DNA of 64,000 bases from contig NZ_JACVDA010000002.1 in the NCBI RefSeq assembly GCF_016552165.1, forward strand, positions 51,299 through 115,298, given 5' to 3'. The notes under the pieces are model-generated. The model saw nothing but the letters and a program-made list of their open reading frames with translations. It was not told where the DNA came from and searched no databases. The translations under genes and the position numbers were made by a program. Source of the DNA: Parvimonas parva (GTDB taxonomy: Bacteria; Bacillota; Clostridia; Tissierellales; Peptoniphilaceae). Shown here one piece after another: positions 43,294 through 52,540 of this stretch. Position 1 is the first letter of the stretch. Each line of letters opens with the position of its first letter.

Positions 43294-44490
43294 ATGATAA
43301 AAAATAAAAAATTGGTATCTTTTTTAGTTTTATTGATATTTGTGTGTTCGTTTATATCATATAAGGCTGGAAAGAATTCATCAACATTATCAATTCAAAA
43401 CAGTTCGAGTGGGGGAGCCTTAGATTATGGAAGTTTCCAACCTTTTGTAGATGCTATAAAAGATAAATATTATTTTGATATTGATTATGATAAGATGAAT
43501 ACTGAAATAAAGAAAGCAATATTTTCTTCTTTAGGAGATCCTTATACTCAATATATGACTGAAAAAGATATGAAGGAACTTAAAAAGACTAGTACAGGTA
43601 AATTTATTGGGATAGGTGTTCAGGTTAGTGTAAATGATAAAGGAGAAGTAGTTGTTGTTGCTCCTATAAAAGGAGGTCCAAGTCAAAAGGCAGGTATTCA
43701 GTCGGAAGATGTTATTGTAAAGATTAATGACGAAGCACTAAATAAAAATGATTTGGAATCAGCTGTTAAACTTATGAGAGGAAATGAAGAAATTGGTTCA
43801 GAGGTTAAGGTTACAATTAAGAGAATTGTAGATTCTGAAGAAAAGATTATTGATTTTACTATAAAAAGAGAAGAAATAACTACTGAATCTGTAATTTCAA
43901 AACTTTTAGATAATGGAATATTATATGTTCAAATTACTAATTTTGCTGAAAAAACAGGAGTGGATTTTGAAAAAGCTATAGATGAAGGTCTAAGCAAAGG
44001 AGCAAAATCTTTAATCATCGACCTTAGAAATAATCCGGGTGGACTTTTAACGGCGGTTAAACAAGTAGCTGATAAACTTTTACCAGAGGCTACTATAATG
44101 AAAATTGTAGATAGTAAAGGAAAAGAAACTTTTGAAAAGGCAACAGGCAAAGGACTTAATATTCCAATTGTTGTTTTGATTAATAAAGGTTCAGCATCAG
44201 CCTCAGAGGTTTTAAGTGTTGCACTTCATGACAACAAAAAAGCTACATTAGTTGGAGAAAAATCTTTTGGTAAAGGAATTATTCAATCAATCTTCCCTAT
44301 AAATAATGGTGGAAAGACTGAAGGAATAAAAATGACTGTTGCTGAATATTTTGGACCTAACGGAACAAAAATTCATAAAGTAGGATTGGAACCTGATTAT
44401 AAGATTGAACAAAAAAATAATTCTAAAATTGGAATAGAACATTTGAATGAAGATAAACAATTACAAAAAGCGTTGGATTTATTAAAATAA
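43294..44490 (+). CDS. C-terminal processing peptidase (S41, CtpA/B-like)
   Basis: 398-residue exported serine protease. It has an N-terminal signal anchor (KLVSFLVLLIFVCSFISYKAG), a PDZ domain (IGVQVSVNDKGEVVVVAPI...), and the S41 core with catalytic Ser in NKGSASASEVLS and Lys in LVGEKSFGKGIIQ. Ctp proteases often trim cell-wall hydrolases, which fits its place in the ftsEX-M23 operon. AGGAGAAATTT precedes the ATG. Confidence 0.93.
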   Translation: MIKNKKLVSFLVLLIFVCSFISYKAGKNSSTLSIQNSSSGGALDYGSFQPFVDAIKDKYYFDIDYDKMNTEIKKAIFSSLGDPYTQYMTEKDMKELKKTSTGKFIGIGVQVSVNDKGEVVVVAPIKGGPSQKAGIQSEDVIVKINDEALNKNDLESAVKLMRGNEEIGSEVKVTIKRIVDSEEKIIDFTIKREEITTESVISKLLDNGILYVQITNFAEKTGVDFEKAIDEGLSKGAKSLIIDLRNNPGGLLTAVKQVADKLLPEATIMKIVDSKGKETFEKATGKGLNIPIVVLINKGSASASEVLSVALHDNKKATLVGEKSFGKGIIQSIFPINNGGKTEGIKMTVAEYFGPNGTKIHKVGLEPDYKIEQKNNSKIGIEHLNEDKQLQKALDLLK

Positions 44491-44510
44491 ACTTTGCAAA
44501 TTATTGTTAG

Positions 44511-44539
44511 TTGTTAAATTGAAAAAAAAATGATATAAT
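44511..44539 (+). promoter_or_regulatory. prpC-prkC promoter
   Basis: TTGTTA, 17 bases, TATAAT. The predicted transcript start (about 44546) falls inside the terminator hairpin of the upstream ctp gene. Confidence 0.65.
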
Positions 44540-44540
44540 A

Positions 44541-44580
44541 CCATTATAAAAATTTTAAATTTTTATAATGGTTTTTTTTT
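44541..44580 (+). terminator. Terminator of the ftsEX-ctp operon
   Basis: CCATTATAAAAATT/AATTTTTATAATGG 14-bp perfect stem with a TTA loop and a run of nine or more T. Only about 12 bases separate it from the prpC start codon. Confidence 0.9.
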
Positions 44581-44592
44581 AGGAGGCGTTTT

Positions 44593-45345
44593 ATGTCTTT
44601 TTATATGAATTCAGATAAAGGAAATGTTAGAAAAAATAATGAAGACAGTTTTCTTTTTGAAAGTTTTGAAAAATTGAATATATTAATTTTAGCTGATGGT
44701 ATAGGAGGACACGAAAGAGGAGAAGTTGCGTCTAATTGTGCAGTTAATGTAGTTATGAATTATATAAAAGATAATTATAAATTGTATGCAAACTATTCAC
44801 ATTTGTTAGTTGATGCTTTTTGTGAGGCAAATAAAATTATTTATCAAATGAATTTAGAAGAAATTTCAGAAGGTGAACCAATTTCTCGAAAGACGATGGG
44901 GACAACTTTGGAAACTCTTTTGATAGACGGAGATACTTTATATTTTGCTCATGTTGGAGATAGTAGAATATATATTAAAGATGATAATTTTAAAATGTTG
45001 ACTAAAGACCATTCTTTAGTTCAATATTTATATTCAAGTGGAGCGTTGACAGAAGAAGAAGTAGAGAATTATAGTGACAAAAATTCTCTTTTAAGAGCAA
45101 TAGGAACAGAAAAATATATAGAAGTAGATGTTGATAGTATGAAGATAAAAACTAATGATATTTTGCTTGTATGTTCTGATGGACTTACAAATGAAATGAG
45201 TGATGATGCGATTTCAGAAATGTTAGACTTGAAATATAGTGCAAAAGAAATGGTTGATAATATTATATCTACTGTTAAAAATGGTTTAGCAAGAGATAAT
45301 GTTACTGTTGGAATTTTTAAAAATGATGAGGTGATTTTATGTTAG
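44593..45345 (+). CDS. prpC: PP2C-type Ser/Thr protein phosphatase
   Basis: Metal-dependent phosphatase that reverses PrkC phosphorylation. The 250-residue protein has the family motifs RKNNEDSFLF, ILADGIGGHERGEVAS, FAHVGDSRIYI, LTKDHSL, LVCSDGLTN and ARDNVTVGIF, which contain the metal-binding Asp residues. GGAGGCGTTTT precedes the ATG. It overlaps prkC by seven bases, the usual phosphatase-kinase arrangement. Confidence 0.96.
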   Translation: MSFYMNSDKGNVRKNNEDSFLFESFEKLNILILADGIGGHERGEVASNCAVNVVMNYIKDNYKLYANYSHLLVDAFCEANKIIYQMNLEEISEGEPISRKTMGTTLETLLIDGDTLYFAHVGDSRIYIKDDNFKMLTKDHSLVQYLYSSGALTEEEVENYSDKNSLLRAIGTEKYIEVDVDSMKIKTNDILLVCSDGLTNEMSDDAISEMLDLKYSAKEMVDNIISTVKNGLARDNVTVGIFKNDEVILC

Positions 45346-47285
45346 GTTCAGTTTTAAATGGTAGATATGAGATACTGGAAAAAGTTGGCATTGGTGGAAT
45401 GGCCATTGTATATAAAGCAAAAGATATTTATTTAAAGAGAATTGTTGCGATTAAAGTTTTAAAAGAACAATATCTTGAAGATAAGGAATTTATTAAAAAA
45501 TTTGTTATAGAGGCACAATCTGTTGCGAATTTAAATAATCAAAATATAGTTAAAATTTACGATGTTGGACAACATATCGAGAATGATAAGACATATAACT
45601 ATATTGTTATGGAATATATAAATGGTAAAACTTTAAATCAGTTAATAAAAGAAAAAGGAAGATTAAATTCAAATGCGGTTGTTGCTGTATCTAAACAAAT
45701 AGCAAATGCTCTTGATTGTGCACATAAGCATCATATAATACACAGGGATATAAAACCACATAATATTATTATAGATGAAAATTTGAATGTTAAGGTTACA
45801 GACTTTGGTATTGCAAGAATTGCTACAAGTTCAACAATAACTTATACTTCTTCAGTTCTTGGAACTGTTCATTATATTTCTCCTGAACAAGCAAAGGGGA
45901 AATTTATTGATGAGAAGTCAGACCTTTATTCTTTAGGGGTTGTAATGTATGAAATGGTAACAGGTAGAGTGCCTTTTGATACAGATAATGCAGTTGGAAT
46001 AGCTATGCAACATATAAATGAGCCGTTAGTTGAGCCGATTAGACTTGTTCCAAATTTAGAGCCTTGGATAAATTCTATAATTGTTAAATGTATGGAAAAA
46101 AAACCAAATGATAGATTTGATAGTGCTGAAAGTTTGATAAAAGCTTTGGAAGATAGAAAAATTGAAAAAAATCAAAAGGTTACATTTAACGACAATAGTG
46201 ATAGAGCATTGTATAAGGAATCTGTTTACAAAACTAATAAGCAAAAAGACTTTGTTTCCAGTAAACCACCGGTTAGAAATACTAATAAAAATAGGGAAAT
46301 ACTTGATAAGAAAAAAGGAATTTTTGATCACAGTATAACCTATGTTATTTTAGCACTACTTATAGTTGTTTCTGTTTTCTTTATTTATAGACTAGCTGTT
46401 TCAAATAAAGCCGGAAATACTGTAAAAGTGCCACCGGTTGTAGGTTTAGAAAAAAATGAGGCTATAAAGGTTTTAAAAGATAAAAAACTTAATGGACTTA
46501 TTGTAAAAACTGTTAGCGATGATTCTGTTGAAGCGGGTAAAGTTGTTAGTCAATCTCCAAGTCCAAATGCAGAGGCAAAAGAGGGAACAAATGTTGAACT
46601 TACAGTTAGCGTTGGAAAAAATAAAACAATAGTTCCAAATCTTTCTAATGTTGAGTATGATAAAGTTGAAGGATTGTTAAAGAAGAGTAATTTAACTTTA
46701 GGCAATGTTGAAAGAAAATATGACGATAAAGTTGAAGAAAATAAGGTAATTAGTCAAAGTATAAATTATGGTGAAGAAGTTGAAAAAGATACTAAGATAG
46801 ATATTGTCGTTAGTAGAGGAAAAGAAGATAAGAAAGTTGAAGTTCCTGATTTAGTCGGTAAAACTGAGGCAGAGGCAGTTAAAATGTTATATGATATCGG
46901 ACTTTCAGTAGGAAAAACTGAAAAGAAAGAATCTGAGCAAAAAGCTGGAACTGTAATATGGCAATCTTATGGAAAAGGGACTAAGGTTGATGCTGAAACT
47001 AAGGTTGATATAACAGTTAGCTCAGGAAAATCTGCTAAAGAAAACACTTTAGATATTACTTCTTCTAATGATCCGGGATTTGTTATAAAAAAATATACTA
47101 TTGATGAACCTAAGAAAAATTATGTTTTATTAGTTACTAGAGATATGGGACCTAATGAAACAAGATTATATGAAAAAACAATGGTTACAAGTGGTGGAAA
47201 ACTTACTATAAATATTAAAGCTAGGTTTGAAGAAAAATTCCACATTTATGTAAATGATAAGCTTGTACTATCAAATGAGAATTAA
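45339..47285 (+). CDS. prkC: PASTA-domain Ser/Thr protein kinase
   Basis: 648-residue membrane kinase that senses peptidoglycan fragments. The kinase domain (about residues 8-270) has VGIGGMAIVYKAKD, AIKVLK, HRDIKPHNIII and VTDFGIARI. A membrane helix lies near residues 331-353 (VILALLIVVSVFFIYRL), followed by three PASTA repeats (VPPVVGLEKNEAIKVLKDK, VPNLSNVEYDKVEGLLKK, VPDLVGKTEAEAVKMLYD). About 75 residues beyond the last PASTA (from NTLDITS) form an extra C-terminal domain I do not recognise. Confidence 0.96.
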   Translation: MLGSVLNGRYEILEKVGIGGMAIVYKAKDIYLKRIVAIKVLKEQYLEDKEFIKKFVIEAQSVANLNNQNIVKIYDVGQHIENDKTYNYIVMEYINGKTLNQLIKEKGRLNSNAVVAVSKQIANALDCAHKHHIIHRDIKPHNIIIDENLNVKVTDFGIARIATSSTITYTSSVLGTVHYISPEQAKGKFIDEKSDLYSLGVVMYEMVTGRVPFDTDNAVGIAMQHINEPLVEPIRLVPNLEPWINSIIVKCMEKKPNDRFDSAESLIKALEDRKIEKNQKVTFNDNSDRALYKESVYKTNKQKDFVSSKPPVRNTNKNREILDKKKGIFDHSITYVILALLIVVSVFFIYRLAVSNKAGNTVKVPPVVGLEKNEAIKVLKDKKLNGLIVKTVSDDSVEAGKVVSQSPSPNAEAKEGTNVELTVSVGKNKTIVPNLSNVEYDKVEGLLKKSNLTLGNVERKYDDKVEENKVISQSINYGEEVEKDTKIDIVVSRGKEDKKVEVPDLVGKTEAEAVKMLYDIGLSVGKTEKKESEQKAGTVIWQSYGKGTKVDAETKVDITVSSGKSAKENTLDITSSNDPGFVIKKYTIDEPKKNYVLLVTRDMGPNETRLYEKTMVTSGGKLTINIKARFEEKFHIYVNDKLVLSNEN

Positions 47286-47286
47286 T

Positions 47287-48162
47287 ATGTTTGAAAATGG
47301 AATAATATTTGATATTTCAAAAGATTTATATTATGTAAAAACTGAAAATGGAAACTATATGTCTAAGGCTAGGGGTGTTTTTAGAAAGCAAAAATTTTCT
47401 CCGATGGTTGGAGATAATGTTAAGATTGAAATTTTTGATGATAATACTGCATATATTGTAGAGGTATTTGAAAGAAAAAATGAAATTTTAAGACCTCCGG
47501 TTGTAAATGTTGACCAAGCCATTGTGGTTTTTTCACTAAAAAATCCTGAAATTTCATATAAGATTATAGATAGATATATAATGTATTATGAAATAATGAA
47601 TGTTCCGATAATTTTGTGTTTGAATAAATGCGATTTGATTGGCGAAGAACTTGAAAGAGAGTTTAAAAGCATTTATGAAAAGCTGGGATATAAAATTATA
47701 TTTAATAGTGTGAATTTAGATAATAAGAAATTATTTGAAGAACTATGTGGGGACAAAATTTCTGTTATTACAGGCCCGTCTGGAGTGGGAAAAAGTACAA
47801 TTTTGAACTATTTGAATCCGAATTATAATATTTGGGTTGGAGAAATTAGTAATAAGACAAAAAGAGGTAAGCATACTACAAGGTCTGCAACTTTATATGA
47901 GATTTTCGAAAATTCTTTTATAATAGATACGGCAGGTTTTACTTCTTTGGACATTACTAAATTTATAGAAAATGAGAGCCAAATTAGAGATGCTTTTATA
48001 GAATTTAAGTACAATTTAGAATGCAAATTTTCAGATTGTAAACATATAAATGAGCCAAGTTGTTATGTGAAAAATGAACTTGAAAATGGGAATATAAGTA
48101 AGAGTAGATATGACAGTTATCTATTCTACTTAAATGAGTATTTGAAAAATAGGAGGTACTAA
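47287..48162 (+). CDS. rsgA: Ribosome small-subunit GTPase RsgA
   Basis: Late 30S assembly GTPase with circularly permuted motifs: G4 LCLNKCDLIG precedes G1 TGPSGVGKSTILN and DTAGFTS. The C-terminal zinc site is CKFSDCKHINEPSCYVK. The 291-residue length is normal, with an N-terminal OB fold. ATG 47287 is one base after the prkC stop; neighbourhood prpC-prkC-rsgA-rpe is the common Firmicute order. Confidence 0.96.
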   Translation: MFENGIIFDISKDLYYVKTENGNYMSKARGVFRKQKFSPMVGDNVKIEIFDDNTAYIVEVFERKNEILRPPVVNVDQAIVVFSLKNPEISYKIIDRYIMYYEIMNVPIILCLNKCDLIGEELEREFKSIYEKLGYKIIFNSVNLDNKKLFEELCGDKISVITGPSGVGKSTILNYLNPNYNIWVGEISNKTKRGKHTTRSATLYEIFENSFIIDTAGFTSLDITKFIENESQIRDAFIEFKYNLECKFSDCKHINEPSCYVKNELENGNISKSRYDSYLFYLNEYLKNRRY

Positions 48163-48822
48163 ATGTTAGAATTATCACCATCATTGTTGTCAGCTGATTT
48201 TACAAATTTAAAATCAGATTTGGAGGTGCTTGATAAAAACGGAGTTAAATATTTACATTTAGATGTAATGGACGGTATGTTTGTTCCAAATATTTCTTTT
48301 GGGCCAATGATAATTAAACAGTTAAGACCTTTAACAAATATGGTTTTTGATGTTCATTTGATGATTGAAGAGCCGGATAGATATGTTCAAAATTTTAAAG
48401 ACTGTGGAGCTGATATACTAACTGTTCATTATGAGGCTTGTAAGCATCTTCATAGAACTATATCATATATAAAATCATTGGGAATGAAGGCAGGAGTTTC
48501 ATTGAATCCTGCAACAAATATTGATGTTTTGGATTATGTTTTGGAAGATTTAGATTTGGTTTTAATTATGAGCGTAAATCCAGGTTTTGGTGGACAAAGT
48601 TTTATTCCGTCAGCTATTGATAAGATAAAAAATTTAAGAAAAAAAATAGATGAGAGAAATTTGAATGTAATAATAGAAGTTGACGGTGGAGTTAAAACTA
48701 CAAATGTTAAAGATGTAATAGAGGCAGGAGCAGATTTAATAGTTTCAGGCTCTGATGTTTTTGTTGACAAAGAAAATAGAATTAAGGCTTACAAAGAGAT
48801 TTTTGAAAATTATAAAAAATAA
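48163..48822 (+). CDS. rpe: Ribulose-phosphate 3-epimerase
   Basis: Interconverts ribulose 5-phosphate and xylulose 5-phosphate. The 219-residue TIM barrel shows the family motifs SPSLLSADFTNL, HLDVMDGMFVPNISFGP, FDVHLMIEEPDRY, MSVNPGFGGQSFIP and VDGGV. Its ATG abuts the rsgA stop with GGAGG eight bases upstream. A terminator follows. Confidence 0.97.
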   Translation: MLELSPSLLSADFTNLKSDLEVLDKNGVKYLHLDVMDGMFVPNISFGPMIIKQLRPLTNMVFDVHLMIEEPDRYVQNFKDCGADILTVHYEACKHLHRTISYIKSLGMKAGVSLNPATNIDVLDYVLEDLDLVLIMSVNPGFGGQSFIPSAIDKIKNLRKKIDERNLNVIIEVDGGVKTTNVKDVIEAGADLIVSGSDVFVDKENRIKAYKEIFENYKK

Positions 48823-48842
48823 TTTTTTGTGAGTTATCATAC

Positions 48843-48870
48843 AAAAAAGATTGAACTCTCAATCTTTTTT
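48843..48870 (+). terminator. Terminator of the prpC-rpe operon
   Basis: AAAAAAGATTGA/TCAATCTTTTTT 12-bp perfect stem with ACTC loop. Confidence 0.9.
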
Positions 48871-48898
48871 ATAGTTGAAAAAAGAAAAAGAGGTAAAT

Positions 48899-50164
48899 AT
48901 GTTTATAGATATTGCAAAAATAGAATTAAAAGCCGGAAAAGGTGGCGACGGTTGTGTATCTTTCAGAAGAGAAAAATACGAACCGGACGGAGGTCCTTAT
49001 GGTGGCGACGGTGGTGATGGTGGTAGTGTAATTTTTATATCTGATGAAGGAGTTAGAACTCTTATGGACTTTAGATATAAGAAACATTATTTCGCACAAA
49101 ACGGAGAAAATGGAAGAACAAAAAGACAATACGGTAAAAAAGGCGAAGACTTAATAGTTAAAGTTCCTGTTGGAACATTGATTAAAGACTTTGAAACTAA
49201 TAGGGTAATTCACGATTTCAAAGTTAAAGATGATGAATTTGTCGTTGCAAAAGGTGGTCGTGGAGGTAAAGGAAATGCAAGATTTGCTACAAGTACAAGA
49301 CAAGCTCCAAGATTTGCACAACCCGGTAAAAAAGGTGAAGAAAGAACAATTAAGTTAGAATTAAAATTAATTGCAGATGTCGGTCTTGTTGGACTTCCAA
49401 ATGTTGGAAAATCTTCTTTGCTTTCTGTATTAAGTGATGCAAAACCAAAGATTGCAAATTATCATTTCACAACTTTAGAGCCAAACTTAGGAGTTTGTAG
49501 AGTTGAAGAAAATAAATCATTTGTGATTGCAGATATTCCGGGGCTTATTGAAGGAGCAAGTGACGGAGTGGGACTTGGTTTTGAATTTTTAAAACACGTT
49601 GAAAGAACTAGACTTTTGGTTCATGTTTTGGACGTTTCAGGAATTGAAGGAAGAGATCCAATCGAAGACTACAATACAATTTATAAAGAATTAGAACTTT
49701 ATAATGAAAATATAAAAAATAAAAAAGAAATAATTGTTGCTAATAAAATGGACTTGCTAACTTCTAATGAAAATTTAGAAAGAGTTAGAGAATATTTTAA
49801 AGATAGAACAATATTAGAACTTTCAGCAGTTACACAAATGGGTGTAAAGGAATTAAAATATAAAATATTTGATGAATTATCAAAAATTGAAATAGATTAT
49901 GAAACTTTTGATGAAGAATATGAATATGTAGAAGACCCTGAAAAAGAGGCTTATGAAATTTATAGTGAAGATGGAACTTTCTACATTGAAGGACCACTTA
50001 TCGATTATTTAGTTTATATAACAAATTTTGAAGATTATGACTCATTAAAATATTTCCAAAAAGTTTTGGCTGATAAGGGAATAATTGAAGAATTAAAACA
50101 AAAAGGTGTAGAAGAAGGACAATCCATTGTAATCGGTGAAATGGAATTTGAATTCTTTGAATAA
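48899..50164 (+). CDS. obgE: GTPase Obg (ObgE/CgtA)
   Basis: Essential GTPase linked to 50S assembly and stress signalling. The 421-residue protein has the Gly-rich Obg fold (GKGGDGCVSFRREKYEPDGG, GGDGGDGGSV), the G domain with G1 GLPNVGKSSLLS, DIPGLIEGAS and NKMDLL, and a C-terminal OCT domain (EIYSEDGTFYIEGPLID). ATG 48899 follows AGAGGTAA and gives the conserved MFIDIAKIELKAG start. Confidence 0.97.
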   Translation: MFIDIAKIELKAGKGGDGCVSFRREKYEPDGGPYGGDGGDGGSVIFISDEGVRTLMDFRYKKHYFAQNGENGRTKRQYGKKGEDLIVKVPVGTLIKDFETNRVIHDFKVKDDEFVVAKGGRGGKGNARFATSTRQAPRFAQPGKKGEERTIKLELKLIADVGLVGLPNVGKSSLLSVLSDAKPKIANYHFTTLEPNLGVCRVEENKSFVIADIPGLIEGASDGVGLGFEFLKHVERTRLLVHVLDVSGIEGRDPIEDYNTIYKELELYNENIKNKKEIIVANKMDLLTSNENLERVREYFKDRTILELSAVTQMGVKELKYKIFDELSKIEIDYETFDEEYEYVEDPEKEAYEIYSEDGTFYIEGPLIDYLVYITNFEDYDSLKYFQKVLADKGIIEELKQKGVEEGQSIVIGEMEFEFFE

Positions 50165-50174
50165 AGGAGAGTAT

Positions 50175-50468
50175 ATGATAAATCCAAAACAAAGAGCATT
50201 TTTAAAATCTTTGTCGCACTCTATGGAGCCTGTTATGAATATAGGTAAATATGGAGTTAACGATGAAACTATAAGACAATTAGATTTAGCTTTAGAAAAA
50301 AGAGAACTTATAAAAATAAAAATTTTAAATAACAATTTAGATGATAATAAACAACTTGTTGAACTGGTTTTACAAAAAACTAGAGCAGAGTTTGTTCAAC
50401 ATATCGGAAATAAATTTGTTATTTATAGAAGAAAAAGAAAAGATGAGAACAGAATAGAGTTACCATAA
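50175..50468 (+). CDS. yhbY: YhbY-family RNA-binding protein
   Basis: A 97-residue CRM-domain protein that binds pre-50S ribosomes. The start NPKQRAFLKSLSHSMEPVMNIGKYGV and the region LIKIKILNNN are typical. ATG 50175 follows AAGGAGAG, and its TAA shares a base with the nadD start. Placement between obgE and nadD is the standard ribosome-assembly neighbourhood in Firmicutes. Confidence 0.93.
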   Translation: MINPKQRAFLKSLSHSMEPVMNIGKYGVNDETIRQLDLALEKRELIKIKILNNNLDDNKQLVELVLQKTRAEFVQHIGNKFVIYRRKRKDENRIELP

Positions 50469-51610
50469 TGAAAATAGGAATTTTTGGTGGGAGTTTTTCT
50501 CCCGTTCATAATGGACATTTGCAAATTGCTGAGGATTGTTTAATTGAAATGGGACTTGATAAAATTATTTTTCTTCCCAATTCTAAACCGCCACATAAAA
50601 ATGTAGAAAAGTTTTCTTTTGAAAATAGAGTTGAGATGTTAAAACTAGCAATAGAGGATAATGAAAAATTTGAGATTTCTCTTGTTGAAGAAGATTTTTT
50701 AAAAACGCATTATTCATACAATACAATGAAAGAAAATTTTTGTAATGGTAAAGATAAATTTTATTTTATTATGGGTGATGATGAATTTTTAAATATTAGT
50801 TCTTGGTATGAATATGAGAAATTTTTAGAAATAACTTCAGTTATAGTTTTTTTGAGAAAATATAATTTAGATTTTATTTTAGATAAAAATAAATATTTAA
50901 TAGAAAAATATGATATTAATATCGTGAAAAATTCTGTAATTTCAATTTCTTCAACAGATATTAGAAATAGAATGAATGAAAAAAAATCTATAAAATATTT
51001 AATCCCTAAAAAAGTCTATAAATATATCTACGAAGATTTGAATTATTTTGATATTAATAAAATAAAAAAAGATTTAAAAGAAAAACTTTCAAAAAATAGA
51101 TATGAACATTCATTAAGAGTTGCAGATTGTTGCAAAAGACTTGCTAAAATTTATAAAATTGATGAGAATAGAGCGTATTTATCTGGACTTGTTCATGATT
51201 GTGCCAAAAATTTGGAAGAATTTTATATGTTGAATAAAAAATTAAATTCTGATATAATATTTGATACCGAAGAAAAAGATAATGAAAATCTTAAACATGC
51301 TCCGATAGGTGCAATTGTTTGTAAAGATTTATATGGAATTTTTGATGAAGAAATAATTTCAGCTGTTCGTTATCATACAACAGCAAAAGAAAATATGACT
51401 TTGCTTGAAAAGATTTTATTTATATCTGATAAAATTGAGCCTGGGAGGAAGTATGATACAGTTGATGAGCTTAGAAGACTTGCTGATTTTGATATAGATA
51501 GAGCTATTGTAAAATTTTTAAATGATAGTTTTGAATATTTAGAAAAAAAATCACAAAAAGTTCATCATCTATCTGTTAAGGCAAGAGATTATTTAATAAA
51601 TAAGGAGTAG
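50468..51610 (+). CDS. nadD: Fused nicotinate-nucleotide adenylyltransferase and HD hydrolase (NadD-YqeK)
   Basis: 380 residues combining two enzymes. Residues 1-190 are NadD: GIFGGSFSPVHNGHLQIAED with the HxGH-type motif, NSKPPHK, and the late ISSTDIRNRM. Residues 200-380 are a YqeK-like HD domain: RYEHSLRVADCCKRLAKIY, LSGLVHDCAKN and the H-T-x segment RYHTTAKENM. NadD makes the adenylated NAD precursor; YqeK-type proteins cleave diadenosine tetraphosphate. These are usually adjacent separate genes, and here they form one chain. The ATG overlaps the yhbY stop. Confidence 0.93.
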   Translation: MKIGIFGGSFSPVHNGHLQIAEDCLIEMGLDKIIFLPNSKPPHKNVEKFSFENRVEMLKLAIEDNEKFEISLVEEDFLKTHYSYNTMKENFCNGKDKFYFIMGDDEFLNISSWYEYEKFLEITSVIVFLRKYNLDFILDKNKYLIEKYDINIVKNSVISISSTDIRNRMNEKKSIKYLIPKKVYKYIYEDLNYFDINKIKKDLKEKLSKNRYEHSLRVADCCKRLAKIYKIDENRAYLSGLVHDCAKNLEEFYMLNKKLNSDIIFDTEEKDNENLKHAPIGAIVCKDLYGIFDEEIISAVRYHTTAKENMTLLEKILFISDKIEPGRKYDTVDELRRLADFDIDRAIVKFLNDSFEYLEKKSQKVHHLSVKARDYLINKE

Positions 51611-51614
51611 TTTT

Positions 51615-51923
51615 ATGGAAAAACTTGATATTATATTAAAAGCATTAGATGATAAAATTGCAGAGGATGTTGTAACGATAGACTTAAAAGGAAAATCATC
51701 TATTGCTGAATATTTTGTTATTGCAACCGGAAGTGTAATTAATCACAATCAAGCTATTTGTGATGAAGTTGAATTCCAATTAAAAAAGAATGATATGGAC
51801 TGTTTCGGTACAGAAGGATATAAAGACGGAAATTGGATTTTGTTGGACTGTGGAGAAGTTATAGTTCATATTATGACAAAAGATTATAGAAGCTATTACA
51901 ATCTTGAAAGATTGTGGGCATAG
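51615..51923 (+). CDS. rsfS: Ribosome silencing factor RsfS
   Basis: A 102-residue DUF143 protein that binds L14 and blocks subunit joining. Characteristic blocks are VTIDLKGKSSIAEYFVIATG, DCFGTEGYKDGNWILLDCGEVIVHIM and the end YYNLERLW. AGGAGTAGTTTT precedes the ATG, four bases after the nadD-yqeK stop. Confidence 0.95.
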   Translation: MEKLDIILKALDDKIAEDVVTIDLKGKSSIAEYFVIATGSVINHNQAICDEVEFQLKKNDMDCFGTEGYKDGNWILLDCGEVIVHIMTKDYRSYYNLERLWA

Positions 51924-51941
51924 ATTTTAGGAGGGAAAGAA

Positions 51942-52313
51942 ATGAGCGTAGAATTTTTAAAAACTGAAAAGGCTCCAGCAGCTATTGGACCTTATTCACA
52001 AGCTGGAAAAGTTGGTAATTTAATATTTGTTTCTGGACAATTACCAATAACTAATGGAGAATTACAAACTGAAATAAAAGCAGCTACACTTGCTAGTTTA
52101 ACAAATGTTTTAGAAATAATTAAAGCAGGTGGTGGATGTTTAGAAAGTATTGCAAAAGTTAATGTATTTGTAAAAGATATGAATGACTTTGAAGCAATCA
52201 ACGGAGTTTATGCAGAATTTTTTGGTGACCACAAACCGGCTAGAGCTTTAGTTCAAGTTGCAAAATTACCAAAAGATGCTTTAATCGAAATTGAAGCAAT
52301 AGCAGCTGTTTAA
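51942..52313 (+). CDS. ridA: RidA-family enamine/imine deaminase
   Basis: A 123-residue Rid (YjgF/YER057c/UK114) protein that hydrolyses reactive enamines formed by PLP enzymes. It matches in full length: APAAIGPYSQAGKVGNLIFVSGQ, INGVYAEFFGDHKPARALVQ with the substrate-binding Arg, and the C-terminal PKDALIEIEAIA with the conserved Glu. AGGAGGGAAAG precedes the ATG. It ends the obgE operon, with a terminator directly after. Confidence 0.95.
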   Translation: MSVEFLKTEKAPAAIGPYSQAGKVGNLIFVSGQLPITNGELQTEIKAATLASLTNVLEIIKAGGGCLESIAKVNVFVKDMNDFEAINGVYAEFFGDHKPARALVQVAKLPKDALIEIEAIAAV

Positions 52314-52323
52314 AAAATATTTT

Positions 52324-52356
52324 TAATACTGATGTGAAAGCATCAGTATTTTTTTA
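52324..52356 (+). terminator. ridA terminator
   Basis: AATACTGATG/CATCAGTATT stem, loop TGAAAG, followed by a T run. Confidence 0.9.
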
Positions 52357-52385
52357 TGTAAAATATAAAAATTTTTGAAAAAGGC

Positions 52386-52414
52386 TTGACAAAATTAAAT
52401 AAATGATTTATACT
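52386..52414 (+). promoter_or_regulatory. tRNA-Lys promoter
   Basis: TTGACA, 17 bases, TATACT, ending 17 bases before the mature tRNA 5' end. Confidence 0.75.
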
Positions 52415-52431
52415 ATTTGAGTATTAGATTT

Positions 52432-52507
52432 GCACCTTTAGCTCAGCTGGCAGAGCACCTGACTCTTAATCAGGGTGTCCAGGGTTCGAACCCCTGAAGG
52501 TGCACCA
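52432..52507 (+). tRNA. tRNA-Lys (anticodon CTT)
   Basis: Complete cloverleaf: acceptor GCACCTT/AAGGTGC, D arm GCTCAGCTGGCAGAGC, anticodon stem CCTGA/TCAGG with loop CTCTTAA (anticodon CTT), and T arm CAGGGTTCGAACCCCTG. The CCA end is encoded in the DNA. It is followed by its own terminator. Confidence 0.97.
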
Positions 52508-52512
52508 AGATT

Positions 52513-52540
52513 AACAGCTATTTTATATAGCTGTTTTTTT
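52513..52540 (+). terminator. tRNA-Lys terminator
   Basis: AACAGCTA/TAGCTGTT stem with a seven-base loop and T run. Confidence 0.85.
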
